DNA from: Bin55 sp963667455
GTDB lineage: Bacteria > Pseudomonadota > Gammaproteobacteria > Pseudomonadales > Azotimanducaceae
Length of the DNA: 64,000 nt
Assembly: GCA_963667455.2 (NCBI GenBank)
Contig: CAXXFR010000039.1
Span: forward strand, 69,962 to 133,961
Direction of reading: 5' to 3'
The notes beneath the pieces were generated by a model. The model was not told the origin of the DNA. It worked only from the letters and a program-made list of their open reading frames with translations, and did no database searches. The translations under genes and the position numbers were made by a program. This document shows positions 45,419-54,295 of the stretch, in pieces. How positions within the stretch are numbered: position 1 is the first letter of the stretch; every line of letters starts with the position of its first letter.

Positions 45419-47311
45419 ATGAGAGCGTTTGCAGCAGTCTGCTTCGCTCTGCTGTGCATTTGCGCACATTCGCAATATGGCGACTACTCTGGCAACGTCG
45501 AACTTCGCGCGAAATACAAACAGGCAAAACAAGCACGTGATGCTGGGAGAACACGACAGTATGAAGCGCTCAAGGCGGAACTTCAGGACTACCCGCTCTA
45601 TCCATACCTGATCTACCACGAGTCACTACGTCGAATCTCGTCGTATTCTGCCGATGAGGCACAGCAAATCGTCGACCAACTACAAGACACAGTTCTATCT
45701 GTCGAATTTCAACGCCGATGGCTCGACTCACAGGCGAAAGCTGGTCGCTGGACGACGTATACAGAGAATTGGACTGGATCGTCCGACCCGAAGGAGCAAT
45801 GTCGCTACATCCAAGCACTTCACCGTATTGGTCAGAAAGACAAAGCCATGTCGATGGTGGCCAACCTCTGGATCGTCGGTGAATCACAACCCAAAGAATG
45901 CGACCCTATCTTCGGTACGTGGATTAGCAACGGCAATGTAACCACTCAAGTCGCATGGCAACGACTTCAGTTAGCCGTTGAAGAGGACTCGCGCGTGCTT
46001 GCCCGCTATCTCATGAGGTTCTTTCGACAACCTGAACGAGCAAGCGCTCAATTGTTGTATGACGTGCACGTCAAACCTACCTTGGTCAAGACTCAACGAA
46101 GATTCTCCAACGACGACTGGGGACGCACCGCACTACTGCATGGGCTTCGCGAATTCGCGAAAGATGAGGGAGTCGAAGCCCTCAATCTTTGGATCGACTA
46201 TCGGGAACAGTTCGACTTCGAACCTCAGGTAGAACTGGCTATGGACGATCACATGTCCTTTTGGGCATCACGTGAGGGTCAGCTCATCATTGAGGTGAAC
46301 GCCAAATTCAAACCGTCCACAATTGAGCGCATCGCTGATACTGCAATAGCCCAAGAGCAATGGAAAGTTGCACACGACTGGCTCGCGGCGTATCCGGTTG
46401 AAGAGCAGTCAAGCTACAAGTGGCGTTTCTGGTCGGCCATCGTCGGAAAAGAACTCGGCCAGGAGGACGCTCAAGCCAAGCTTGAGGAACTAGCCCAAGA
46501 GCGAACGTACTACGGATTCCTTGCGGCAGATGAATTGGGTTTGCCAATTCAACTCAACCGACATGAGTGGGAAGATCCGTTAGGTGCACGAAGACAACAC
46601 CTGAACGATGCCAGGATTGCGAGAGTATTCGAACTGTACGCGATTGGCGACGAAGCAAGCGCGACCAAAGAGTGGAAGTGGCTAATACCGCAGCTGGATG
46701 AAGACGCGCGAACGTGGATGGTGTGGGAAATTGGCAACATTGGATGGACCTACGACTCCATTCAAGCTGCTTTCTCAGCCGATGCCTTGGATTTGATCGA
46801 AACGCGATTTCCGGTGCTCTTCATTGATACATTCCGACGCAATGCGCACATGACCAACGTTGGCGTTCCGGTGTTGCTGGCAATCACACGGCAAGAAAGC
46901 GCGTTCAATCCCAAAGCAGTTTCGACGGTTGGTGCGCGTGGGTTAATGCAACTCATGCTCCCCACTGCAAGACGAACGGCTAACAACATGCGAGTTAGGA
47001 GACCCACATCCGATTCTCTGCTCGATCCCGAAATAAACATCCAACTGGGTTCTCACCACATGCTGGAGTTGCTCGAAGAATTTGATGGCAACCACGCCTT
47101 GGCCTACGCTGCCTACAACGCAGGGTCACACCGCGTAGATGACTGGATCGAAGAGGCGAGTGGAATGGACACTCGAGCTTGGATCGAGACTATTCCGTTC
47201 TACGAAACCCGAAACTATGTCAAGAACGTAATCGCTTTTGTGCAAGTCTATGGACACGTGCTGGACATCCCGACTCCTGTTCTTGGCAAACAAGAGCGAA
47301 CCATTCCCTAG
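45419..47311 (+). CDS. slt: soluble lytic murein transglycosylase
   Basis: 630 residues, as E. coli Slt70 (about 645). Signal peptide about 1-20 (FAAVCFALLCICAHSQ). A long superhelical U/L domain covers about 20-460. The C-terminal catalytic domain has the glutamate in ITRQESAFNPKAVSTVGARGLMQLM (near 492), then YAAYNAGSHRVDDWI. It cleaves peptidoglycan glycan strands to 1,6-anhydromuropeptides in the periplasm. The tatD gene follows after 23 bases. Confidence 0.94.
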   Translation: MRAFAAVCFALLCICAHSQYGDYSGNVELRAKYKQAKQARDAGRTRQYEALKAELQDYPLYPYLIYHESLRRISSYSADEAQQIVDQLQDTVLSVEFQRRWLDSQAKAGRWTTYTENWTGSSDPKEQCRYIQALHRIGQKDKAMSMVANLWIVGESQPKECDPIFGTWISNGNVTTQVAWQRLQLAVEEDSRVLARYLMRFFRQPERASAQLLYDVHVKPTLVKTQRRFSNDDWGRTALLHGLREFAKDEGVEALNLWIDYREQFDFEPQVELAMDDHMSFWASREGQLIIEVNAKFKPSTIERIADTAIAQEQWKVAHDWLAAYPVEEQSSYKWRFWSAIVGKELGQEDAQAKLEELAQERTYYGFLAADELGLPIQLNRHEWEDPLGARRQHLNDARIARVFELYAIGDEASATKEWKWLIPQLDEDARTWMVWEIGNIGWTYDSIQAAFSADALDLIETRFPVLFIDTFRRNAHMTNVGVPVLLAITRQESAFNPKAVSTVGARGLMQLMLPTARRTANNMRVRRPTSDSLLDPEINIQLGSHHMLELLEEFDGNHALAYAAYNAGSHRVDDWIEEASGMDTRAWIETIPFYETRNYVKNVIAFVQVYGHVLDIPTPVLGKQERTIP

Positions 47312-47334
47312 CTGACATCGCTACGGCTACTCTT

Positions 47335-48111
47335 TTGATCGACATCGGTGCAAATCTAACCAACCGGTCTTTCCGCTCCGATCTGGACGAGGTGCTCGGT
47401 CGTGCTCGAACGGCCGGACTTGAGCACATCGTGGTCACTGGATCCGATGTTCAGTCTTCCCAACAAGCAATCGAGCTGTGTAGTCAGTATCCGAACTATC
47501 TGAGTTCGACTGTGGGGATCCATCCTCACCACGCCGGCTCGGTCGAACCAGGTTGGATGAATGAGATCACTACTCTTTCAGACAATCCGTGCGTTGTTGC
47601 CATCGGTGAGACTGGGCTAGATTTTTATCGCAACTTTTCGGAGCGTGAAGACCAGATTGAAGTCTTTCGTGCTCACCTAGGACTAGCGGAACGTCTCAAC
47701 CTTCCGTTGTTTATTCATGACCGAGACTCCGACGGTGAACTTCTACGGCAAGTCTCGCAATTTGAGAGCATCAGGGGTGTGATTCATTGCTTTACCGGAT
47801 CGCAAGAGCTTCTACTCAGCTATTTGGATCGCGGGCTCTACATCGGGGTCACGGGTTGGGTCTGCGATCGCAACCGAGGGAAATCCTTGAGGGCAGCCGT
47901 GCACTTCATTCCCGATGACCGTTTATTGGTCGAAACTGATGCGCCGTATCTCTCGCCGCACAACGCTCCTCGCAAGAGCAAGAAGTGGAGAAACGAACCT
48001 GACAACCTCCCCTATGTCGTCGAAGTACTGGCGGAGGCGAGGAGTCAGTCAGTTGAACATATACGTCAGATAACGCAACAGAACGCCAAGACGCTATTTG
48101 CTCTCAATTAA
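47335..48111 (+). CDS. tatD: TatD-family metal-dependent DNase
   Basis: 258 residues from TTG 47335 (LIDIGANLTNRSF), which matches the TatD N-terminus. The frame continues back to 47179 inside slt, but these 52 residues do not belong. Metal-binding and family motifs: GIHPHHAG, AIGETGLDFYRNFS, HDRDSDGE, HCFTG, GVTGWVCD, VETDAPYLSP. The GWVCD and FYRNFS features pick TatD over its paralogues YcfH and YjjV. The enzyme is a 3'-5' exonuclease linked to repair of oxidative DNA damage. There is no ribosome binding site at this TTG; coupled re-initiation after slt is possible. Confidence 0.9.
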   Translation: MIDIGANLTNRSFRSDLDEVLGRARTAGLEHIVVTGSDVQSSQQAIELCSQYPNYLSSTVGIHPHHAGSVEPGWMNEITTLSDNPCVVAIGETGLDFYRNFSEREDQIEVFRAHLGLAERLNLPLFIHDRDSDGELLRQVSQFESIRGVIHCFTGSQELLLSYLDRGLYIGVTGWVCDRNRGKSLRAAVHFIPDDRLLVETDAPYLSPHNAPRKSKKWRNEPDNLPYVVEVLAEARSQSVEHIRQITQQNAKTLFALN

Positions 48112-48327
48112 CTCATTGACATCCTCTGCGGAGAACGGCCAATCAATTCGGCTGCCCCCTACTTCGACAACCGGAATCCTTTCAGCTAGCGCTTGCAATA
48201 GACCATCGTCGTGAACGATGTCCATGACTGAGAGCGTTATACCCGAGAGAACATTGGAATCGAGAAGCAAATTCAATGCTTCATCGCACAGAGAACATGA
48301 CTCGGTGACGTAGAGGATCACCTCCAT
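48094..48327 (-). CDS. glutaredoxin-like protein (DUF836 type)
   Basis: 77 residues from ATG 48327, preferred to the frame start at 48363 because MEVILYVTESCSLCDEAL is the family start. Redox motif C-S-L-C at about 12-15 and cis-Pro (RIPVVEVGG). These short thioredoxin-fold proteins accept or reduce small disulfides; the exact partner is unknown. The stop overlaps the tatD 3' end by 18 bases on the opposite strand. Confidence 0.8.
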   Translation of the reverse strand: MEVILYVTESCSLCDEALNLLLDSNVLSGITLSVMDIVHDDGLLQALAERIPVVEVGGSRIDWPFSAEDVNELIESK

Positions 48328-48395
48328 CGAGTTTGCATATCCATTTGAGAATATAAAGACCAATAAGTCTTGATAATCAATACTTTACATTGATT

Positions 48396-49190
48396 TCATA
48401 GAAAACGGATTAAATCAATGGAGAATGAGAGATCTCTTGATTCGACAGCTCGATTGACGGTCAAGTAGCCTTCCGGTACTGTTTCAAGTTCCTCACCTTC
48501 AATGGATCCCTGCAAGCGCACCTCCAACTGTGCTACGAAACGATCCGAGAACGCATGCTCCAAGCCAGCACCCAACAAAAAAGTCTGTCCGCTAGTTGAC
48601 TGCGTAGCTTCGCCTGACTGAAACTGGATGCCCGTGCAAGGTTCAACCATAGGACAACCTCTCTCAAAGCGTGTATCAAGATCGACGCTTACCCTCTTGA
48701 ACCCGGCAAGAGCGTAGAAACCAGAAATCGCTGTCCAACCAGTCGCGTTCAGTTCACGGCCCCACTTGCCAACTATTGCGAACTCCGAATTGGCACTCAC
48801 TTCAAACGTCTCTGGCCAAGCTTCGCCCAATTGTGCTTTGGTTTGGGAAATGCCTTCTCCACGAACAAACCCTGGTGCACGACCTGCCCCTTTGGTCAGC
48901 TCAAGCTGAACACTGATGAAGCTGTTGTCCAAGAGATGCCGAAAACCGGCAACAACTCCTGCTCCAGCCAAATTGCCCGATCCAGTGTTGCTAGTTGTGA
49001 ACAACTGCCCGGCAACTGGGGTCGGATTGTCCGGAAACGTATTGTCAAGAACCTTGGTATAGGTCGCTTCTGAATGAATGACGGCTCCATGAAAACCGAC
49101 GAACAGACCATACGCATCGGCCAGTAGCTGGCATGTGGCAATTAGGGATCCAACAACGAAGAATCCACGCAGAAAGCCGACAGTCCTCAC
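48396..49190 (-). CDS. predicted outer-membrane beta-barrel protein, unknown
   Basis: 264 residues. GTG start at 49190 with GAGGA four to five bases upstream. Signal peptide about 1-25 (GFFVVGSLIATCQLLADA). The rest alternates polar and apolar residues in likely beta strands with Gly and aromatic girdle residues and ends in SFSIDLIRFL, a terminal aromatic/hydrophobic strand suited to BAM insertion. Two cysteines (GCPMVEPC) lie in a probable outer loop. No family is recognised. Single gene between grx and the acetyltransferase promoter region. Confidence 0.65.
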   Translation of the reverse strand: MRTVGFLRGFFVVGSLIATCQLLADAYGLFVGFHGAVIHSEATYTKVLDNTFPDNPTPVAGQLFTTSNTGSGNLAGAGVVAGFRHLLDNSFISVQLELTKGAGRAPGFVRGEGISQTKAQLGEAWPETFEVSANSEFAIVGKWGRELNATGWTAISGFYALAGFKRVSVDLDTRFERGCPMVEPCTGIQFQSGEATQSTSGQTFLLGAGLEHAFSDRFVAQLEVRLQGSIEGEELETVPEGYLTVNRAVESRDLSFSIDLIRFL

Positions 49191-49415
49191 AATTTCCTCT
49201 TCAAGAACAGCACACTTCCTTGAATTTTATCTAGCAGAATCTGTGCAATCCGTATCTGCTCCGGGGACGGACAGGCAAATGAACGCACTTGTCGCTTGAA
49301 CAGCTGCTCATTGCAAAATCGAGTTTTCGCTGTTCGTATAGACTTGCGGATATTCCTGTTTAGCTGTCAACGGCATGCTTGTTTCCAATCCGCATCACTT
49401 GGTCCAACCCGCAAG

Positions 49416-49985
49416 ATGCTGACACGGCGGAGTGACACAGGCTCAAATCAGGCCGTAAAGCAATCGGAACGAATATTCATTCGTCGCGTCCGGTCCGCTG
49501 ACCGCCAAGCTGTACTTGCAATGGCTCGGACGAGCCAAAGACTGCACCACCCCTGGATCACTCCTCCGCAGACCAATCACATGTTTCGACTCTACCTTCG
49601 ACGCATGCAACGGGACAATGCTGAAGGATTTCTGTGCTGCCTTCAAACCACTGGTGAACTTGTGGGAGTGGTGAATCTGATGGATATCTCTCGCGGAACA
49701 TTTCTGAACGCAAACGTCTCCTACTATGTGGATATCTCTCACCAAGGAAAGGGATACATGACCGAAGCGCTCAATTTAGTCACTCGGTTTGCTTTTGACG
49801 AGCTCGGCCTACACCGATTGGAAGCGGCCATTCAACCGCACAATCAACCATCTCGAAATCTGGTCCAACGATGCGGATTCGTTTACGAAGGCTTGGCTCA
49901 AGACTTTCTCTTCATTGATGGACGATGGCGAGACCACGAGCGGTGGGCGCGTGTCGACAATAGAAACTCGCTCACTCGAGGTTGA
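49416..49985 (+). CDS. GNAT acetyltransferase, RimJ/RimL type
   Basis: 189 residues from ATG 49416; the frame starts at 49296 but the first 40 residues are not family-like. The acetyl-CoA loop is SHQGKGYMTEAL, followed by LHRLEAAIQPHNQPSRNLVQRCGFVYEG, typical of RimJ/RimL-like N-acetyltransferases. It probably acetylates a protein N-terminus (ribosomal proteins S5 or L12 in the named members) or a small amine. The stop is 21 bases from the peptidase start. Confidence 0.87.
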   Translation: MLTRRSDTGSNQAVKQSERIFIRRVRSADRQAVLAMARTSQRLHHPWITPPQTNHMFRLYLRRMQRDNAEGFLCCLQTTGELVGVVNLMDISRGTFLNANVSYYVDISHQGKGYMTEALNLVTRFAFDELGLHRLEAAIQPHNQPSRNLVQRCGFVYEGLAQDFLFIDGRWRDHERWARVDNRNSLTRG

Positions 49986-50006
49986 CAAGGACTCTTGGAT
50001 AACGAC

Positions 50007-51935
50007 ATGAAAACCCTGCCCTACGGATCCTGGCCTTCGCCGATTTCGGCCGAGCTGGTCTCATCTGACTTTGTCTCATTCGGCGATCTAAAGCAAGACG
50101 GCTCAAATCTCTACTTCTTGGAAACTCGTCCCAACGAAGGCGGAAGAACCGCGTTGATGAAGATGCGTGACGACGGAAACGCTGTTGAACTCACCAATCA
50201 GTCGTTCAATGTGCGAACCATGGTTCATGAATATGGAGGTGGATCCTATGCTGTCCTCGACGGACGCGCCTTCTTTGTAAATCGGTCTGATCAAGACATT
50301 TATTGCGTCGACGAGCAAACAGGCGATGTAGCGCGAATTACATCCACCGGAAAGAACGAACGTTACGCTGACTTGGTGGCTGTTTCGTGCTGTCTCTTCT
50401 GCGTAAGGGAGACGCACTACGAGGATCGAGAAGCCAAGAACGATCTTGTTTGCATCAATGTGTCTGACGGATCGATCGACGTGATCCACGAGGGTCACGA
50501 CTTCTACGCTGCGCCAACTCCCTCCCCCGACCACAACCGCTTTGCATTCGTCGCCTGGGACCACCCGAACATGCCATGGGACGGCACCCAGCTCTACCTA
50601 GCAACTCTCACACTAGATTGCCCTTGCGTTTTGACAGACCTCACGGTAATTGCTGGAGGACCGGAAGAGTCCATCGAGCAACCTCGTTGGATCGATAGCG
50701 AGAGACTTGCCTTCGTATCGGATCAAACCGGGTATTGGAACCTTTACGTATATGACTCAGAGGGAGCTGTCTGCATCGCCAGTGAATCTGCGGAATATGG
50801 CGTACCCGCATGGCAATTCGGAAGTCGAACTTTTGCCGTAATGAGCGACACTATCCTGGTCTCGCTCAGAATCACAGAAAACGGACCGGAGCTTGTCTAT
50901 GTCGACTGTGATACAGGTCTGGTCAGCCCTTGTACTGACAGATGCTCCAGCTACGCATCCGTAACTCAATTCGAAGGAGACGTTGTATTCATCGGTGGTC
51001 ACACCGATAACCTCAGTTCGATCGTTCGATTCTCGCCAATTGATGGTTCCGCCAAGATACTGCGAACACAAGGTGAATTACCCGTAACTTCCGGCTACAT
51101 TTCCGAAGCGCAAGCGGTTAAGTACAACAACATCCATGGCCAAGAAGTGTTCGCCAATTTCTATGCTCCGAAGAACCTCGAAACATCTGGGTCTGACTCC
51201 GAGCGCCCACCTCTTGTCGTGATTTCACATGGTGGCCCCACGGGTCATTCGAATGCGAGCTTTAGCTTCTGGGTTCAGTATTTCACCACTCGCGGATGGG
51301 CGGTTCTCGATGTCAATTACGGCGGCAGCACTGGGTATGGACGGGAGTATCGAAGCAGATTGCAGGGCGAGTGGGGAAACATCGACGTCGAGGACTGCGT
51401 GGCAGGCGTTCGCTACTTGATTTCCCAAGATCTTGTCGATTCCTCTCGGGTCGCCATTCGCGGGGGAAGCGCTGGCGGATACACCACACTCCGCGCTCTC
51501 ACTGTCACTGATACCTTCAAAGCGGGAGCTAGCTATTACGGTGTTGCCGATGTTCGAGCGCTGGTCAACGACACTCACAAGTTTGAATCTCGCTACATCG
51601 ACGGTCTGATACCAGAAGCAGAAATCGATGCCCGTTCTCCTATTCATTCCATTGACAAGCTCAGTAGCCCTACAGTGTTCTATCAAGGAACCGAGGATGC
51701 AATTGTGCCCCCTAACCAATCACGAATGATGTTCGACTCGTTGGCGAAGAAGGGCATAACGACAGCATTGTTTCTGTTCGAGAAGGAGAGTCACGGATTC
51801 GTCAGGTCAGAGAACATCAAGACTTCGCTCGAGACTGAGTTCGTGTTCTTTTGTCAAGTCTTTGGGATTGAACCGGATGGTTTGTCCACCAATAGTTTCA
51901 AGCAAGCCGAGGTGGCCAACGCATCATGGTATTGA
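50007..51935 (+). CDS. S9-family prolyl oligopeptidase/acylaminoacyl peptidase, active
   Basis: 642 residues from ATG 50007 (TTG 49995 has AAGGA three bases upstream and is possible). N-terminal beta-propeller, then alpha/beta hydrolase from about 390. The catalytic triad is intact: Ser in RGGSAGGYTTL, Asp in GTEDAIVPP, His in KESHGF. No signal peptide, so cytoplasmic. Cleaves short peptides, often after proline or from N-acylated ends. It overlaps the following ATP-grasp gene by 10 bases, so the two are co-expressed. It contrasts with the S9 homologue at 6431, which lacks the nucleophile. Confidence 0.92.
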   Translation: MKTLPYGSWPSPISAELVSSDFVSFGDLKQDGSNLYFLETRPNEGGRTALMKMRDDGNAVELTNQSFNVRTMVHEYGGGSYAVLDGRAFFVNRSDQDIYCVDEQTGDVARITSTGKNERYADLVAVSCCLFCVRETHYEDREAKNDLVCINVSDGSIDVIHEGHDFYAAPTPSPDHNRFAFVAWDHPNMPWDGTQLYLATLTLDCPCVLTDLTVIAGGPEESIEQPRWIDSERLAFVSDQTGYWNLYVYDSEGAVCIASESAEYGVPAWQFGSRTFAVMSDTILVSLRITENGPELVYVDCDTGLVSPCTDRCSSYASVTQFEGDVVFIGGHTDNLSSIVRFSPIDGSAKILRTQGELPVTSGYISEAQAVKYNNIHGQEVFANFYAPKNLETSGSDSERPPLVVISHGGPTGHSNASFSFWVQYFTTRGWAVLDVNYGGSTGYGREYRSRLQGEWGNIDVEDCVAGVRYLISQDLVDSSRVAIRGGSAGGYTTLRALTVTDTFKAGASYYGVADVRALVNDTHKFESRYIDGLIPEAEIDARSPIHSIDKLSSPTVFYQGTEDAIVPPNQSRMMFDSLAKKGITTALFLFEKESHGFVRSENIKTSLETEFVFFCQVFGIEPDGLSTNSFKQAEVANASWY

Positions 51936-52870
51936 GAGTAGCTGTACTAGGTGGAGGCAACTCCAACGAAGCGGAGATTTCACGTTCGTCCGCGTCGCAA
52001 ATCTCGATCGCTCTTAAGGGAGCTTTCGACACTCGCTACATCGAGCTGACATCTCGGATAGCTCTCGACCTTCACGAGTTTCAACCCGACATTGTGTTTC
52101 CAGTCTTTCACGGTCCACCGGGCGAGGATGGCACGATTCAAGGACTCCTTGAAATTCTCGAATATCCGTATGTTGGCTGTGGAGTTCGTGCCAGCTCCCT
52201 ATCAATGGACAAGTACCTGTCCAAACAACAGTTTCGGACCGTCGAACTACCTGTGTTGGACGACATCATTGTCAATCGCGACAACTTTCGAAGCAAACTC
52301 GAGGAAATCAATTCCAGATTCAGCAACAAAGTCGCGATCAAGCCCAGATTTCAGGGTTCAGCCTTGGGAGTCTCGCTCTTGCCGAACGGCGGAAACGTAA
52401 GAAGTGCCCTGAGCGAGGCTTTTCGATTCGATGAATACGTTGTCGTGGAGCCGTTCATCAAGGGCAGAGAGATTACCGTGGGGGTACTTGATCTGCACGG
52501 ACAAGATCCCATCGCACTACCGGTGACTGAAATAACAGTCGCAGAGAACGAGTGGTACGACTTCGTGAACCGTTACACTCCTGGGCGCAGCCAGCACGTC
52601 ATTCCTGCAGATGTCGATCCACCGGTATACGCTGCTCTTCAAGCAGCAGCCGTTTCAGCTCATCAAGTGTTGGGCTGCCGAGATCTGTGTCGCGCGGACT
52701 TCGTGCTGGAACCTGACGGCAGTTTCTGGATTTTGGAAGTCAACAGCATGCCTGGAATGACTCCCACGAGCCTCTATCCCGATGCTTGCCGAAACATCGG
52801 AATGGATTTGCCGGAGTTGGTCGCTAAGTTCGTTGAGAGCGCTAGTGATCGGGGACTAAGAAACGATTAG
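51926..52870 (+). CDS. D-alanine-D-alanine ligase-like ATP-grasp enzyme
   Basis: 314 residues, the Ddl length. Family motifs: VAVLGGGNSNEAEIS, FHGPPGEDG, VAIKPRFQGSALGVS, YTPGRSQHVIPA, EVNSMPGMTPTSLYP. Family Ddl joins two D-alanines with ATP for peptidoglycan. Differences from E. coli DdlB: the loop lysine is Arg (FVNRY) and EGSS is QGSA, so a changed substrate is possible. It is not in a mur/fts cluster but overlaps an S9 peptidase gene, hinting at a role in peptide or D-amino acid recycling (inference). Confidence 0.8.
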   Translation: MVLRVAVLGGGNSNEAEISRSSASQISIALKGAFDTRYIELTSRIALDLHEFQPDIVFPVFHGPPGEDGTIQGLLEILEYPYVGCGVRASSLSMDKYLSKQQFRTVELPVLDDIIVNRDNFRSKLEEINSRFSNKVAIKPRFQGSALGVSLLPNGGNVRSALSEAFRFDEYVVVEPFIKGREITVGVLDLHGQDPIALPVTEITVAENEWYDFVNRYTPGRSQHVIPADVDPPVYAALQAAAVSAHQVLGCRDLCRADFVLEPDGSFWILEVNSMPGMTPTSLYPDACRNIGMDLPELVAKFVESASDRGLRND

Positions 52871-52892
52871 GCGAGTACAAGCACTCGCCTAA
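52867..52892. terminator. bidirectional hairpin between convergent genes
   Basis: A perfect 10-bp inverted repeat, TTAGGCGAGT/ACTCGCCTAA, with a 6-base loop spans the stop of the Ddl-like gene and lies 18 bases before the amtB stop. Both sides lack a long T-run, but the shape and place suit termination of both transcripts. Confidence 0.6.
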
Positions 52893-52910
52893 TCAAGTTC
52901 GTCAGAGCAC

Positions 52911-54227
52911 TTACAGGTTGTAGCCGCTCTCGTTGTGCGTTGCGATGTCGAGACCTTCGATCTCGACTTCTTCGGGGACTCGCACCTTGACCATCAAGTC
53001 GGTGACCTTCAGAATCACCCACGTAGCGGCGGCTGTCCAAGCCATAGTCGCCGCGACACCAATCAGCTGCGAAACAAACTGGCTTCCGATCGCGATTTCT
53101 TCCTGACCGCCGAACATCCCCAAGGCGGAGCTAGCAAACACTGCTGTCAGTAAGGTTCCTAGGATTCCTCCGATTCCGTGAACAGGAAACACGTCAAGCG
53201 AATCGTCAATCTTCAATGTGCGTTTCATGAAATTCGTAGCGGCGAAACAGATCACGCCTGCCACCAACCCGATGACCAGCGCACCTCCGGGGCCAACAAA
53301 GCCTGAGGCTGGTGTGATGGATCCAAGTCCTGCGACCATTCCGGTTACTGCACCCAAGACGCTCGGTTTGCCGAAACGAATCCACTCAGCAACCATCCAA
53401 GTAAACGCTGCCGTAGCGGCGGAAATGTGAGTCACCAGGATTGCCATCGACGCATCGCCGTTGGACGCGACCGCGGAGCCGCCGTTGAAACCAAACCAGC
53501 CAACCCAAAGCATTCCCGCTCCTATGACCGAGAACGGCAGGTTGTGTGGAATCATGGCGTTGCTGGGAAATCCTCTCCGAGGACCTAAGTACAGCGCAGC
53601 GACCAACGCAGCAGTTCCCGCAGAGATGTGTACTACCGTTCCTCCCGCAAAGTCCATCAATCCTCCGGTGAATTGTCCCAGCCACCCGTCCGAGCTGAGC
53701 CATCCGCCGCCCCAGACCCAATGGCAAAGTGGCGCGTACACGATGATCAGCCACAAAGCGGTGAAGATCAGAACTGCGGAAAAACGCATTCGCTCGGCAA
53801 ATCCGCCCACGATCAATGCCGGGGTAATGATTGCGAAAGTCAGCTGAAATGTCGCAAAACTCGACTCGGGAATCGTGCCTGTCATCGAGTCTTCGCTGAT
53901 GTTCTTGAGCATAAAGTTGGAGAGGTCTCCAATAAATGGATTGCCTTCTCCAAAGGCGAGGCTGTAGCCGCAAATCAGCCACAGCAACGTCACGAGGCAT
54001 GCAATTGAGAAGCACTGCATGAAGACCGTGAGTACATTGTTCTGGCGCACCAAGCCCGCATAAAACAACGACAAGCCGGGCAAAGTCATGAACAGAACTA
54101 AGGCCGTCGATGTCATCAACCAGGCGGTGTCCCCGGTGTCCAACACCTGGGCGAATGCAGTTGGTGCGCCGATGGCAATGAGCACAATGACCCATCTCTT
54201 CAAGGTTTCATTTTTCGAAAAGCTCAT
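52911..54227 (-). CDS. amtB: ammonium transporter
   Basis: 438 residues, eleven membrane helices after a signal-like leader (LIAIGAPTAFAQ). Pore motifs include DFAGGTVVHISAGTAALV, the histidine LCHWVWGG and VHGIGGILGTLLTA. It conducts ammonium/ammonia across the inner membrane. ATG 54227 has GGAGG four bases upstream. No glnK sits beside it, although most proteobacteria pair them; the PII partner must be elsewhere. The C-terminus (EEVEIEGLDIATHNESGYNL) is present and fits PII gating. Confidence 0.95.
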   Translation of the reverse strand: MSFSKNETLKRWVIVLIAIGAPTAFAQVLDTGDTAWLMTSTALVLFMTLPGLSLFYAGLVRQNNVLTVFMQCFSIACLVTLLWLICGYSLAFGEGNPFIGDLSNFMLKNISEDSMTGTIPESSFATFQLTFAIITPALIVGGFAERMRFSAVLIFTALWLIIVYAPLCHWVWGGGWLSSDGWLGQFTGGLMDFAGGTVVHISAGTAALVAALYLGPRRGFPSNAMIPHNLPFSVIGAGMLWVGWFGFNGGSAVASNGDASMAILVTHISAATAAFTWMVAEWIRFGKPSVLGAVTGMVAGLGSITPASGFVGPGGALVIGLVAGVICFAATNFMKRTLKIDDSLDVFPVHGIGGILGTLLTAVFASSALGMFGGQEEIAIGSQFVSQLIGVAATMAWTAAATWVILKVTDLMVKVRVPEEVEIEGLDIATHNESGYNL

Positions 54228-54295
54228 GGCCCCTCCTATTGTCGGCCTAGTCTGTTGCCACCGAGACTCTGGCTACGCTACAGGACAATACGTCC

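Noticed and set aside
47179..47334. 52-codon N-terminal extension of TatD
   Set aside because: It lies within the slt coding region in another frame and is absent from TatD; the family start is at 47335.
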